Assembly: GCA_021324015.1 (NCBI GenBank) | Contig: JAJPJX010000147.1 | Location: 1-49,390 of the forward strand | Origin: Solibacteraceae bacterium | Lineage (GTDB): Bacteria > Acidobacteriota > Terriglobia > Bryobacterales > Bryobacteraceae | Length of the DNA: 49,390 nucleotides | Direction of reading: 5' to 3' | In this document: piece after piece, positions 8,106-17,556 of the stretch | Numbering within the stretch: position 1 is the stretch's first letter | Layout: each line of letters opens with the position of its first letter | The notes under the pieces: model-generated | Told to the model about the DNA's origin: nothing | What the model saw: only the letters and a program-made list of their open reading frames with translations | Database searches by the model: none | Position numbers and translations under genes: made by a program

Positions 8106-8945
8106 CTAGCCGAAGCGTCCGGTAATGTAATCCTCGGTTTCTTTCCGGGCCGGGGTCTTGAAGATGACCTCGGTGGTGTTGAATTCGACGAGCCGGCCCA
8201 GGAGGAAGAAGCCAGTATAGTCCGCCACGCGGGCGGCCTGCTGCATATTGTGCGTGACGATGACGATAGTGCACTGATCCTTGAGATCGAACAGGAGGTC
8301 CTCGATCTTAGCCGTGGCAATGGGGTCCAGCGCCGAACAAGGCTCATCGAGCAGCAGGACTTCGGGATCCACGGCCAGGGCGCGGGCGATGCACAGGCGC
8401 TGCTGCTGGCCTCCGGAGAGGGCATAGGCGGACTCGCGCAGCTTGTCCTTGACTTCTTCCCACAGCGCGGCGCGGCGCAGGCTGCGCTCCACGACTTCCT
8501 CCACGTCGGTTTTGCGGCGGACGCCGTTGACGCGCGGCCCGTAAGCCACGTTATCGGCGATGGACTTGGGGAAGGGGTTGGACTTTTGAAAGACCATGCC
8601 GATGCGGCGCCGCAGGGTGGTGGTTTCCACCTGAAAGATGTCTTCGCTATCCAGCAGAATGCGGCCTTCCACGCGGGTGTGGCGCACGGTCTCGTGGATG
8701 CGGTTGAGAGTTCGCAGGAAAGTAGACTTGCCGCAGCCGGAAGGGCCGATCAGGGCGGTGATCCGGTTGGTATGAAAATCGAGGCTGATGTCGTGGAGGG
8801 CCTGGAAGGCGCCGTAGTAAAAGTTGAGGTTGACGGAGCGCATCTTGGGGGGCGCCGCGGCCAGGCGGACACCCGCACCGGCGTGGGACCGCGGCCGTTC
8901 GTGAGGTTTTCCCACCGTCAACTCAGAATCCGAAGAAGAACTCAT
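8106..8945 (-). CDS. pstB: Phosphate ABC transporter ATP-binding protein PstB
   Basis: A 279-residue ATPase that powers high-affinity phosphate uptake by PstSCA. Walker A is GPSGCGKST (67-75), the Q-loop is FQKSNPF, the signature is LSGGQQQR (176-183), and Walker B is VLLLDEP with catalytic E201. ATG 8945 overlaps the pstA stop by 4 nt (ATGA), indicating translational coupling. This start gives about 35 extra residues before the usual ABC start, rich in serine and alanine and probably disordered. An internal ATG at [11 protein letters not shown] would give the classical length. Confidence 0.96.
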   Translation of the reverse strand: MSSSSDSELTVGKPHERPRSHAGAGVRLAAAPPKMRSVNLNFYYGAFQALHDISLDFHTNRITALIGPSGCGKSTFLRTLNRIHETVRHTRVEGRILLDSEDIFQVETTTLRRRIGMVFQKSNPFPKSIADNVAYGPRVNGVRRKTDVEEVVERSLRRAALWEEVKDKLRESAYALSGGQQQRLCIARALAVDPEVLLLDEPCSALDPIATAKIEDLLFDLKDQCTIVIVTHNMQQAARVADYTGFFLLGRLVEFNTTEVIFKTPARKETEDYITGRFG

Positions 8946-9799
8946 AAGTACCCTCGCTGCGCGGAAATGCCGCGCGACAGGATGAAACGGGCCGCCACGT
9001 TCGCCAGCAGCACCAGCAGCAGGAGAACCAGGCCGGCGGCCCAGGCCTGACGGTGCCAGTCTTCGTACGGAGCGATCGCGTGACTGAAGATCATGACCGG
9101 CAGGGAGGCCGTGGGCTGGTTCCACCCGGAACTCCAGAACTGGTTATTCAAGCTGGTGAACAGGAGCGGAGCGGTCTCCCCGGCAATTCGCGCGACACCC
9201 AGAATCATGCCCGTGGCGATCCCGCGCATCGCGGCGGGCACTACGACGGTGGCGATCATCTTCCACTTGCTCGCGCCCAAGGCCAAAGCCCCTTCCCGCA
9301 TGGATTGCGGCACGTCGCGGAGGAACTGCTCGGTTTGCCGCATGGTGATGGGGATGAGCATCAAGCCAAGGGCCAAGGCTCCGGCCAGAGCCGAAAAGCG
9401 ATGCAACGGAACGACCACGACAGTCCAGGCCAGAATCCCAATCACGATGGAGGGCACGCCGTTCAACAGGTCGGCGACGTAACGCACGACAAACGAAAAG
9501 CCGCGGCCGCCGAACTCGGAAAGATAAACGCCGCCGAAGAATCCGACGGGGGCGCCGATGAGGGTCGCGAGCAGCACGATTTGCGCGCTGCCAACAATGG
9601 CGTTGGCCATACCGCCGCCCAGTTCCCCCGGCGGCTTGGGCAGCCTGGTAAAGAAGTTCCAATCCAGGGACCGCCAGCCGTTCCATGCCAGATATCCGAG
9701 AATGAGAAACAGGATAGACACCGCGGCCACGGCGCACACGCCCGTCATGGCCAGCATGAAGACGTTCAGGAATTTCCGCCAGCGGTTACGGAGGCTCAT
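8942..9799 (-). CDS. pstA: Phosphate ABC transporter permease PstA
   Basis: A 285-residue inner-membrane permease with about six hydrophobic segments. The binding-protein-dependent transport (EAA-type) loop is visible around [22 protein letters not shown], and a conserved [12 protein letters not shown] segment follows. It pairs with PstC to form the phosphate channel. Its start overlaps pstC by 4 nt and its end overlaps pstB by 4 nt, so the three are translated in a coupled manner. Length and order match the normal Pst system. Confidence 0.95.
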   Translation of the reverse strand: MSLRNRWRKFLNVFMLAMTGVCAVAAVSILFLILGYLAWNGWRSLDWNFFTRLPKPPGELGGGMANAIVGSAQIVLLATLIGAPVGFFGGVYLSEFGGRGFSFVVRYVADLLNGVPSIVIGILAWTVVVVPLHRFSALAGALALGLMLIPITMRQTEQFLRDVPQSMREGALALGASKWKMIATVVVPAAMRGIATGMILGVARIAGETAPLLFTSLNNQFWSSGWNQPTASLPVMIFSHAIAPYEDWHRQAWAAGLVLLLLVLLANVAARFILSRGISAQRGYL

Positions 9800-10770
9800 G
9801 GATGCGCGCTCCCGCGCCGCGAGGTGAGGACGACCAGCAACTGAGCCAAGGCGTTGATAACCATAGTCAGCAGGAAGAGCACGAGACCCAGTTCCACCAG
9901 GGAGTCCAGATACAGCTCTCCGGTAGCCTCTGTAAATTCATTGGCCAGCACAGCGGCGATGGTGTATCCCGGCGCGAACAGAGAGGCACGAATGCTGGGG
10001 TCGTTGCCGATGACCATGGTGACGGCAATGGTCTCGCCCAAGGCGCGCGCCAGGGCCAGAAAGACGGAGCCGATGATGCCGAGGCGGGCATGCGGGATCA
10101 CCACCTGCCAAGTGGATTCCCACTGCGTGGCCCCCAACGCCAAAGCCGCCTCGCGCTGCTCCCGGGGCACGCCGAAGAGAGCCTCCCGCGAGATGGAGAT
10201 GATAAACGGGCAGATCATGACGGCCAGGATCAACCCAGCCGCCAGATAACCCGCCCCAAAGCTGGGACCCTGGAAGAACGGCAGAAACCCGAGCGTCTTT
10301 CCGAGGAAGGGCTGGACGTAGTCCCGCAGCAGCGGCACCAGCGTGAAGATGGCCATCAAGCCATAGATCACGCTGGGCACAGCGGCCAGCAACTCGATGA
10401 GGAACGTGCAAGCATCGGAAATTCGTTGCGGTGCCAGTTCCGCCAGAAACACGGCCGCGCCGAGGCTCAGCGGGACGGCGATGAGCAGCGCCACCGCGGA
10501 AGTGACCACCGTGCCGTAGATGAAGGGCAGGGCGCCGAACTGCTCCGCCACGGGATCCCAGTTCTGCGTCACAAAGAAGGCCCAGCCGAACCGGTGGCGG
10601 GCGACCGCCGAGCCGCGGAACAGCTCAAAAACCAGCACGGCGACGATCAGCAACACGGTGGAGGCAAACGCCAGGGTCACCAGGCGTGCGACCTCATCGC
10701 CGTTCACCAGCCTGCGCCAGAACGCCCCTGCACCCGCTTGGGGACGCAGGGATTGGGTGGCCGTTACCAT
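9796..10770 (-). CDS. pstC: Phosphate ABC transporter permease PstC
   Basis: A 324-residue inner-membrane permease and partner of PstA. The first membrane helix is near residues 30-50. The EAA-type loop is seen in REAALALGATQWESTWQVV, followed by ARALGETIAVTMVIGND, typical of PstC. ATG 10770 begins only 1 nt after the pstS stop (TAG, C, ATG). Many bacteria keep a larger gap there so that PstS can be made in excess, so the tight spacing here is a small peculiarity. Confidence 0.95.
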   Translation of the reverse strand: MVTATQSLRPQAGAGAFWRRLVNGDEVARLVTLAFASTVLLIVAVLVFELFRGSAVARHRFGWAFFVTQNWDPVAEQFGALPFIYGTVVTSAVALLIAVPLSLGAAVFLAELAPQRISDACTFLIELLAAVPSVIYGLMAIFTLVPLLRDYVQPFLGKTLGFLPFFQGPSFGAGYLAAGLILAVMICPFIISISREALFGVPREQREAALALGATQWESTWQVVIPHARLGIIGSVFLALARALGETIAVTMVIGNDPSIRASLFAPGYTIAAVLANEFTEATGELYLDSLVELGLVLFLLTMVINALAQLLVVLTSRRGSAHP

Positions 10771-10771
10771 G

Positions 10772-11797
10772 CTAGTTCACGAGCGCGATGGCTTTCTGCT
10801 CCTTGGCGACCACTTCTTTCGGCAAGGGAGCATAGCCCAGCGGGCCCGCGAATTTCTGCCCGCCCAGGAGCATCCAGCGCAGCAGGCCGGTGATGGCCTT
10901 CTTCTTGGCGGGATCGTCGATCTTACTGGGGACCAGCAGCCAGGTGAAGGTGGAGATGGGATAGGCCCTTTTGCCGGGAGCGTTGGTAATGGACACGCGG
11001 AAGTCGTCCGGCATGCTCTTGGCGGCGCCGGCGGCGGCCTCCGTCACGGACTCGAGATCCGCCTTCACGAAATTTCCGGCCGCGTTGCGCACCGAGCCGT
11101 ATCCCATGTGATTCTGGATGGCGTAGATCAATTCGACGTAACCGATGGAGTTGGGCGTCTGCTTCACGTAGCCAGCGACGCCTTCATTTCCCTTGGCGCC
11201 GATACCGGCAGGCCACTTCACAGACGTGTTGGCACCCACGGACTGCTTCCAGGCGGGGCTCACCTTGGAAAGATAGTCCGTGAAGACGAAGGTTGTGCCG
11301 CTACCATCGGAACGGTGCACCACGATGATGGCTGCGGAGGGCAGGGCCACGCCAGGGTTGGAGCTCTTCAGGGCGGGATCGTCCCACTTGGAGATTTTGC
11401 CCAGGAAGATGCCGGCCAGAGCGTCGGGCGTAAACTTCAGATCCTGCGAAACTCCGGGAATGTTGTAGGTCGGCACCACGCCGCCGAGCACCGTAGGAAA
11501 ATGCAGCGGCTTTACCTTCATCCGGGAGATCTGCTCATCCGTCATGGGCATATCGGAGGCTCCGAAATCGACAGTGCCCTCGGCGAGCTGGCGAATGCCG
11601 CCGCCCGAACCGATGGATTGATAGTTGATCTGGACGTCGGGCTCCTGCTTAGGAAACTCCTCGAACCACTTGGAGTAGATCGGGAAGGGGAAGGTCGCGC
11701 CGGCGGCGTTGATCAACACTTTGGCGTACAGCGAACCCCCGAGCAGCAGAGCCATGGGGATCAGCAGCTTACAGCACAGAACGACTCTGTTTCTCAT
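10772..11797 (-). CDS. pstS: Periplasmic phosphate-binding protein PstS
   Basis: A 341-residue periplasmic protein with a Sec signal peptide of about 25 residues. The mature part starts near KVLINAAGATFPFPIYSKW. Phosphate-contacting segments are seen in AGATFP, SIGSGGG, DFGASDMPM and RSDGSGTTFVFTDYL. ATG 11797 is chosen because AAAGGAAAAG precedes it and it places the signal peptide correctly; upstream in-frame codons would only add residues before the signal. A Pho box lies 37-53 nt upstream. First gene of the pst operon. Confidence 0.95.
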   Translation of the reverse strand: MRNRVVLCCKLLIPMALLLGGSLYAKVLINAAGATFPFPIYSKWFEEFPKQEPDVQINYQSIGSGGGIRQLAEGTVDFGASDMPMTDEQISRMKVKPLHFPTVLGGVVPTYNIPGVSQDLKFTPDALAGIFLGKISKWDDPALKSSNPGVALPSAAIIVVHRSDGSGTTFVFTDYLSKVSPAWKQSVGANTSVKWPAGIGAKGNEGVAGYVKQTPNSIGYVELIYAIQNHMGYGSVRNAAGNFVKADLESVTEAAAGAAKSMPDDFRVSITNAPGKRAYPISTFTWLLVPSKIDDPAKKKAITGLLRWMLLGGQKFAGPLGYAPLPKEVVAKEQKAIALVN

Positions 11798-11833
11798 GCT
11801 TTGTTCTTTTCCTTTCCAGTTTTGCATGCACAC

Positions 11834-11850
11834 TGTTACAAACCTGTTAA
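11834..11850 (-). promoter_or_regulatory. Pho box upstream of pstS
   Basis: Read on the pstS strand, TTAACA and GTAACA are separated by 5 nt, giving an 11-bp direct repeat. This is the classical spacing of PhoB/PhoP-family boxes, and a weaker third unit may follow at about 11856-11861. It sits 37-53 nt before the pstS start, suitable for an activator replacing the -35 element. Predicted to switch on the pst operon under phosphate limitation. No other intergenic region here showed as clear a repeat. Confidence 0.7.
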
Positions 11851-12024
11851 CAACAGTTGAAGACTTGCCGAACGACACCGCGCGTGCGGCCCTTCGAGGC
11901 CGGGTTGCGACTGTGCGTTTCTTCGCAGAGAGCGGCGGCGGTTCGCCCCTAGGGTAGCCAGCGCGAATTATGCGGTGATTACGGAATGGTTACCGGGCGA
12001 TGAATTTCGCGGGGATCAGAACCG

Positions 12025-13401
12025 TCAGGCGGCGGGGAGATCCACCGTGAAGGTGGAGCCTTTGCCCAATTGGCTTTCCGCGGAGATGGCCCCATGCATT
12101 TGTTCGACAACGTGCTTGACAATGGAGAGCCCCAGGCCCGTGCCGCCGACGGCGCGCGAGCGGGCCTTATCCACACGGTAGAAGCGCTCGAAGATGCGCG
12201 GCAGATCTTCGGAAGGAATGCCGATACCGGTGTCGGAGACTACGATGCGCACACCGCCGGGGAGGCGCTGGGCGGAGAGGCGCACCTCGCCGCCGGGGTG
12301 ATTGAACTTGATGGCATTGTCGAGGAGATTGACGAAGGCCTGCTCCAGGCGCAGGCGATGCCCAAACACCTTGACATCGTCGATGGGGCCGCAGACGAGG
12401 GGCACGCCGCGGAGGGCAGCCTCGGACTCGACGGTGCTGAGGGCCGCCTGGAGGACTTCGCGGACGGCACAGCGCTGCGGCTGCGCGCCATCCACTCCGG
12501 ATTCCAGCTCGGAGAGCACCAAGAGGTCGGAAGCGATATTGTTCAGGCGGATGGCGTGCGCCTGGATGACTTCGACGAACAGGCGGCGGTTGTCGGGCTC
12601 TTCGAGGGCGCCGGCGAGCAGCGTTTCGGAATAGCCGCGGATGGCGGCCAGAGGAGTGCGCAGCTCGTGCGAGACATTGGCCACGAAATCGCGGCGCACG
12701 CGTTCGAGGCGCTCCTGCCGGGTGATGTCGTGCAGGACGGCCAGGACGCTATCTCCAGAGGGGCCATCCATGGGCGCGGCCTGGATTTCGAACCAGTGGT
12801 CGCCGGCGGCGGACAATTGCAAGCAGCGGCTGTCGGCCTGGCCGGTGGCCAGCACCTGGCGCAGCATATCGTGGAGCGCGGGATCGCGGACCAGTTTGAG
12901 GAGGGGCACGCCGCCGGGGATGGGGGCGGCGGCGCCGACGCTACGCGCGAAGGCGGCGTTGCAGAAGGTCACCTTGAATTCGCGGTCGATGGCGAGCACG
13001 CCTTCGACCATGCCGGCGAGAATCGCCTCGCGCCGCGCGGCTTCGCGGCGCAAGCTCTCGACGAGACCGTGAATGCGCGGCGCTGCCCCCAGGAGTGCCT
13101 GGGTCAACCCGGAGAGGTCATCCCCCGCGGGCGGAGCGGCGGGCGGCGACGCAGCGGCTTGAGGCAGGCCTTCGACAAACTGGCGGAGGCCTTCCAGACG
13201 CGTGGAAAGGCGGCGGTGATAGAGCCAGGCGAGGCCCGCCAGCATTGCCAGGGTGGCAGCACCGACGGCCAGAATGGCGGCTCGCAGGCCCGGCGAGGGG
13301 GCGGGTGAAAATCCGGTCAGACACCGATCCAGCGCCGCAAGGCTGGCGACCAGGATCAGAACGACAAGCGCATAAAACCTGGGGAAACTCAGGGCACCCA
13401 T
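12025..13401 (-). CDS. phoR: PhoR-type membrane sensor histidine kinase
   Basis: A 458-residue kinase. Two hydrophobic helices (about 9-25 and 41-60) with almost no periplasmic loop match PhoR, which senses the Pst/PhoU state rather than a ligand. A PAS domain follows (about 125-225), then HisKA with phospho-acceptor H245 (VSHELRTPL) and HATPase_c with NLLDNAIKFNH, DTGIGI and GGTGLGLSI. It lies on the same strand just upstream of pstS, with 227 nt between, which favours the PhoR assignment. No PhoB response regulator is encoded nearby, so its partner must be elsewhere in the genome. Confidence 0.85.
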   Translation of the reverse strand: MGALSFPRFYALVVLILVASLAALDRCLTGFSPAPSPGLRAAILAVGAATLAMLAGLAWLYHRRLSTRLEGLRQFVEGLPQAAASPPAAPPAGDDLSGLTQALLGAAPRIHGLVESLRREAARREAILAGMVEGVLAIDREFKVTFCNAAFARSVGAAAPIPGGVPLLKLVRDPALHDMLRQVLATGQADSRCLQLSAAGDHWFEIQAAPMDGPSGDSVLAVLHDITRQERLERVRRDFVANVSHELRTPLAAIRGYSETLLAGALEEPDNRRLFVEVIQAHAIRLNNIASDLLVLSELESGVDGAQPQRCAVREVLQAALSTVESEAALRGVPLVCGPIDDVKVFGHRLRLEQAFVNLLDNAIKFNHPGGEVRLSAQRLPGGVRIVVSDTGIGIPSEDLPRIFERFYRVDKARSRAVGGTGLGLSIVKHVVEQMHGAISAESQLGKGSTFTVDLPAA

Positions 13402-13465
13402 GGGAGTCAGGGTCTCTTCACTATACCCCGGGGCCGCTGAAAACCCGCAGGCGGCCGGAGGACGG

Positions 13466-13555
13466 CTATTTCCTGCGGAAGACGATGAATTCGGCGATCA
13501 GGACCGCCAGGATCCAGAACGCCACAGCGGCGAGGAACACGTAGAATCGGACCAC
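13466..13555 (-). CDS. Possible 29-residue single-pass membrane peptide upstream of phoR
   Basis: GTG at 13555 opens 29 codons ending in TAG. The peptide is one hydrophobic helix (RFYVFLAAVAFWILAVLIAE) followed by FIVFRRK, with a positive C-terminus expected to stay in the cytoplasm. AAGGA lies 5 nt before the start, a good ribosome binding site. It is on the same strand as phoR, 64 nt upstream. Size and composition resemble small membrane modulators of kinases or transporters, but I recognise no family. The ribosome binding site and the clean single-helix composition argue for a real gene; comparative evidence is lacking. Confidence 0.45.
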   Translation of the reverse strand: MVRFYVFLAAVAFWILAVLIAEFIVFRRK

Positions 13556-13639
13556 GACTTTCCTTAGGATAAGCTGACGGAGGGCCAGACACCGGAGGAG
13601 CGTGAGAATTGTCGAAAATGTACGGTTCCATACGCTTTG

Positions 13640-13655
13640 CCTATCAAAAGATAGG
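13640..13655. other. Perfect short hairpin CCTATC-AAAA-GATAGG
   Basis: A 6-bp stem with a 4-nt loop, starting just beside the heptanucleotide array. It lies between the stop of the Oar-like gene and the 29-residue peptide, all on the minus strand, so it may belong to the promoter or leader of the phoR unit or end the Oar transcript. Position supports a regulatory role, but none is shown. Confidence 0.4.
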
Positions 13656-13657
13656 TA

Positions 13658-13713
13658 GGAGGGAGGCAGGAGCCAGAAGCAAGGAGGCAGAAGTCAGGAG
13701 TCAGGAGCCGGAT
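13658..13713. repeat. Heptanucleotide tandem repeat, about eight degenerate units
   Basis: Read in steps of seven from 13658 the units are GGAGGGA, GGCAGGA, GCCAGAA, GCAAGGA, GGCAGAA, GTCAGGA, GTCAGGA, GCCGGAT. The consensus is close to GTCAGGA on the plus strand. It begins 3 nt after a perfect short hairpin and lies within the 388-nt gap (13402-13789) between phoR and the Oar-like gene; apart from the small peptide at 13466-13555 I see no other gene in that gap. Such intergenic heptamer arrays are best known from cyanobacteria. Confidence 0.75.
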
Positions 13714-13789
13714 GCGATGGTCGCGGCCCGGCGGCGACCTTTGAAGTTTGCAAAGGGTGGCCGAGCCGCGAGCACGGAGCGCGTGAGCG

Positions 13790-16700
13790 TCAGAAATCCA
13801 GGCGGAGTTCCATGGTGACGGCCCGCGGGCCGATCTGGATGCCGGTAGGACGTCCGAAGTTGGGGTTGCCGATGGTGCCGTTGATGCCGCCGAAATCCGT
13901 GCGATTGAAAATGTTGAAGGCGTTCACCCGGTACTGGAAGCGGACCGATTCCCAGATGGCGAAGTTCTTCGCCAGGGAGATGTTTTCGCCACGGTACCAG
14001 GGATTGCGAAACTGACCGTTGTAGATGGAAGCGTTGCCCAACGTGAAGCCCGGCGCCGGCGCGAACGGAGCGTTGGCGCCGGAGTTGAACCAGCGTATAT
14101 TCGGGTTGTTGGGATCCAGGTCGGTGGAGGAGACACCGGTCCGGATGGGAGCGCCGGTCGAATTCGCCTTGGTCAGCGGACTGAAGATCGTGCTTCCCAG
14201 CGGATTCCCTTGCGTGATGATCTGGATCAGGCCGCCGCTGCGATACTGCTGCGCCGCCGAAACGGTCCATCCGCTGATCAGGAAGTTGGTGAACGCATTG
14301 GCGGAGTTGAAGTACCGCTTGCCTTTACCGAAGGGCATGTTATAGGCGAGCAGCAGATTCACCACGTGCGGGAAATCCATGTAGGAGTATGTTTTTGCAT
14401 CCGGGATGTTGTAAGAATCCTGGGTTTGCACGTTGGATCCCTGGCTGAAGATCTGCCGGTAGGTCATCAGCGAGAGGTTCTTGGACCAAACCCAGCTTCC
14501 CATCAGATTGAGGTCTCCAAAGCGCCTCTCCACCTTGGTCTGCAAGGCGTCATACCAGGTCTTGCCCACCCCGGCGTTGGCGTCGTATACCAGGCCGTAC
14601 TGCGGGAAAGGCCGCAGGGCCTGGGCCAAAGTAGCGGCGCCTTTCCAGCCCGCCGCAAACCCGGGGAAGGGCTCCTTGTATCCGGCGGCGACCACGGCGG
14701 GGTCCAGTATGTTCTTGGTGAGCAGCGAGCCGAGCGAGAGATAGCTGGTGGGAAGCTGGTTCAGGTATACACCGGAGTTCAGACCATGCGCCCGGTTGCC
14801 CACATAAGCCGTCTCGAACAGCCAGTTCCTGAATTCGTGCTGGATGGTGAGACTCCAGTTGTAGATCCGCGGGGCCTTGCCGAAGTTCGGTCCCATGCGC
14901 CAGATATTGGTGTTGAAGTTGTCGTAACTGGGATCCAGGAAGGGAGGATTCTTGAAGCCGGCCGGGGGCTGCACTCCGCCCTGGTCCCAGTTGAAGGCCT
15001 GGTTCACGCCGTCGGAAGTCTGGGAGAAGCTGCCATTAAAGCCGTCGGTGCAACCGCAGCCGCCGTTGCCGAGGGTCTGGTAGTAAATGCCGAAACCGCC
15101 GCGCACCACGGTTTTTTCGGTGGCGCGCCAGGCGAAACCGGCCCGCGGGCCGACATCGGTCCAGTCGGTGGGGTAAGGCCGCTTCTGCCCGGTGCGGCCA
15201 GCGCCCACGCCCATGAACGCCAGCGCTCCCGGAAGGTTGTTCGCGCCCGGATTCGGCTTATTGATATCGAGCGTCATGTAATTGCCGTTCACGTCGTGCC
15301 AGCCGATGGGGACTTCGTAGCGAACGCCGTAGTCCAATGTGAAGCGCGGGGTAATCTTCCAGGTATCCTGCCAGAAGCCGCCGTGATAGCCATAGCGGAT
15401 CTGGCCTCCGGTGACGGGCTGGGCGGTGGAGGTGGCATAATCCACGGAGCCCAGCAGAAAACTGGCAAATGCGTTGCCCGTGCTGGTAAGGGCCGTGGGG
15501 AGAGCTGTCTGCGCGCGGGAGAAGTAATAAAAGCCGTTGGTTCCGGCCCAGTCATTCCCGGTGGTGCGCAGGCGCCGGATATCCCAGCCCATCTTGAACT
15601 CGTGCTTGCCGTGCGCCCAGGAGAACTGCTGGTTGACATGCGTGGTCCAGTTCCACTGTCCGCCTGCGTTCACTTTGCCCTGGTTCATGCCCCAGGTGGT
15701 GTTGTTCCCCAGCCCTCCCGGCGAGGGGAAGTCCGTTTCGAAGTTAATCACCGGTGTGGCGTCGGCCTTGCCCGAAAGCGGCAAGCCGATCTTCGAGGCG
15801 AAGCCGTTTTGCAACGGGTTATTCCACATCTGCTGCTGGCGCGTGAATCCGAAGGTGGTGTGCAACAGCATGGTCGGCCGGATGACGAGGTCGTGGTTGA
15901 CTCGATAGTTGTCTGGCTGCTGGAACGACTGCAATCCATTGCTCAAGGGTCCGGGCCAGTACTGGACATTTTCGGAGAGCTGGTTCTCGTGCGAGAGCCA
16001 GAAAGCGATCCGGTTGTTGGGGGTGATGGAGTGGTCCAGTTTCAACGACCAGATGTAATCGTCCAGTTGGGTGGGCGAGACGAACTGGTAGTTGCCCTGC
16101 GTTCCGCCGCTGGTGGGGTTGGGGATGTACGGGAGAATATTCGAGCTGACCTTGCTCCAGCGGCTCTGCGGGATGAGATTGCCCGGGAAAGGCTGGCGGG
16201 TATTCACGCCATTCACCAGGGCGGTGGTGGCCGGGTCGTAAATGGCAGATACTTCCGTGAAGTTACCCTGCTTCATCAAGGGCGTGGGCACGGTTTCGCC
16301 GCCGTTGATGGCGATCGAGGCCGGCTGCACGATTTTCGCATAGGTAAAGTAAAAGAAGCTCTTATTGCGCCCGTCGTAGACTTTGGGGATAAAGATCGGG
16401 CCGCCCGCGGTGCCGCCTTCTTCGTTGAAGCGCTCCTTAGGCCGGAAACCCGGTCGGTTCAGCGGATTCTGATTGACGCTCCAGCCGGCGGCATCAAAGA
16501 TATCGCGCTTCAGGTTCAGGAAAGCGGAACCGTGAATGGAATTGTTGCCGGACTTGGTGACGAACATCTCGAGGCCGCCGCCCAGGCGCCCGTATTCGGC
16601 ATTAAAGCTCGAGGTAACAAGTTTGAACTCGCCGAAGGCCTCGTACCCGGGGAAGTTGAAAACCACGCCGCCGGATTCCGGGATGGTCAGGCTGGCGCCA

Positions 16701-17260
16701 TCGATCTCGACCTCCTTGGCACGGCCGTTCGAGCCATTGATACTGGTCTCGCCCCACCCGTTCACGCCCGGCATGTAGCCCACGAAGGCCTCAGCATTGC
16801 GCAGGGTGCCGTTCCACAGCGGCAGGTTGGACAGCAACTGGGGGCTGACGTTTTGGCCTCGCATCGGGCCGGTGGTCTCGAGCAGGGGGACCTCCGCCGT
16901 CACCTCCACGGTCTGCTGCACATCGCCCACCTGCAATTGAATGTCGATGCTCTCGCGCAGCGCCACGCGCACCTCGATGCCGGTCTGCACGCTCTTTTTG
17001 AAGCCCTGCCTTTCCGCTGAGACTGTGTAGGCGCCGACCGGAAGGGTGGGCAGCACGTAGATTCCGGCATCGGTGGTCTCGGTCTCGTAAGAACGGCCCG
17101 TGGAACTCTGGGTGGCGATAACCTTGGCGCCCGGAACCACGGCTCCGTTCGGGTCGGTGACGGTTCCGGAAATTGAGCCCGTGCTGGTCTGCGCGTTGGC
17201 GGTGAACACTGCCGGGCAGACGAGCAGCAGGACCGTAATCCATGTTCTACGCAAGCACAT
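13790..17260 (-). CDS. Oar-like TonB-dependent outer-membrane receptor
   Basis: A 1156-residue outer-membrane protein. After a signal peptide (about 1-24) comes a carboxypeptidase-regulatory-like beta domain (GSISGTVTDPNGAVVPGAKV to about residue 105), then a TonB plug (about 125-230) and a large beta barrel ending in phenylalanine (MELRLDF). Acidobacteria carry many such Oar/CarbopepD_reg receptors for complex substrates. ATG 17260 is chosen because AAGGGAGG precedes it by 6 nt; the frame extends six codons further to a GTG. Its substrate is unknown. Its place between phoR and a porin on the same strand is suggestive, but no Pho box precedes it. Confidence 0.88.
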   Translation of the reverse strand: MCLRRTWITVLLLVCPAVFTANAQTSTGSISGTVTDPNGAVVPGAKVIATQSSTGRSYETETTDAGIYVLPTLPVGAYTVSAERQGFKKSVQTGIEVRVALRESIDIQLQVGDVQQTVEVTAEVPLLETTGPMRGQNVSPQLLSNLPLWNGTLRNAEAFVGYMPGVNGWGETSINGSNGRAKEVEIDGASLTIPESGGVVFNFPGYEAFGEFKLVTSSFNAEYGRLGGGLEMFVTKSGNNSIHGSAFLNLKRDIFDAAGWSVNQNPLNRPGFRPKERFNEEGGTAGGPIFIPKVYDGRNKSFFYFTYAKIVQPASIAINGGETVPTPLMKQGNFTEVSAIYDPATTALVNGVNTRQPFPGNLIPQSRWSKVSSNILPYIPNPTSGGTQGNYQFVSPTQLDDYIWSLKLDHSITPNNRIAFWLSHENQLSENVQYWPGPLSNGLQSFQQPDNYRVNHDLVIRPTMLLHTTFGFTRQQQMWNNPLQNGFASKIGLPLSGKADATPVINFETDFPSPGGLGNNTTWGMNQGKVNAGGQWNWTTHVNQQFSWAHGKHEFKMGWDIRRLRTTGNDWAGTNGFYYFSRAQTALPTALTSTGNAFASFLLGSVDYATSTAQPVTGGQIRYGYHGGFWQDTWKITPRFTLDYGVRYEVPIGWHDVNGNYMTLDINKPNPGANNLPGALAFMGVGAGRTGQKRPYPTDWTDVGPRAGFAWRATEKTVVRGGFGIYYQTLGNGGCGCTDGFNGSFSQTSDGVNQAFNWDQGGVQPPAGFKNPPFLDPSYDNFNTNIWRMGPNFGKAPRIYNWSLTIQHEFRNWLFETAYVGNRAHGLNSGVYLNQLPTSYLSLGSLLTKNILDPAVVAAGYKEPFPGFAAGWKGAATLAQALRPFPQYGLVYDANAGVGKTWYDALQTKVERRFGDLNLMGSWVWSKNLSLMTYRQIFSQGSNVQTQDSYNIPDAKTYSYMDFPHVVNLLLAYNMPFGKGKRYFNSANAFTNFLISGWTVSAAQQYRSGGLIQIITQGNPLGSTIFSPLTKANSTGAPIRTGVSSTDLDPNNPNIRWFNSGANAPFAPAPGFTLGNASIYNGQFRNPWYRGENISLAKNFAIWESVRFQYRVNAFNIFNRTDFGGINGTIGNPNFGRPTGIQIGPRAVTMELRLDF

Positions 17261-17556
17261 CTGTAAGCCTCCCTTCACAGAACAGAGGACCTAACAAACG
17301 CACTACGGGCAGTTTCAGAGGCGGACATGACCGGGTGATGCAAGACCGCCTGTTGCGCCACACACCCGAGGCGCAGCCCTGCAACTCCAAGGTCCCAAAT
17401 TCTGGTTCAGCAGATTGTAACGCCAGGCAGGTGGAGGGTCAATCGGGAAATACTTGGACTGGCTGGCAGCCGGTGGGAGGCCACGGAGGGAACGCCGCTC
17501 GGGCGATCCGTCCATGGCCGTAACAAGTTTTACCTGGCGACGGCCCGTCTCTCCGG

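Noticed and set aside
14210-17020. A 936-codon plus-strand open frame opposite the Oar-like receptor
   Set aside because: It is antisense to a convincing TonB receptor, has no recognisable domains and has the Gly/Val/His-rich look of a high-GC antisense frame.
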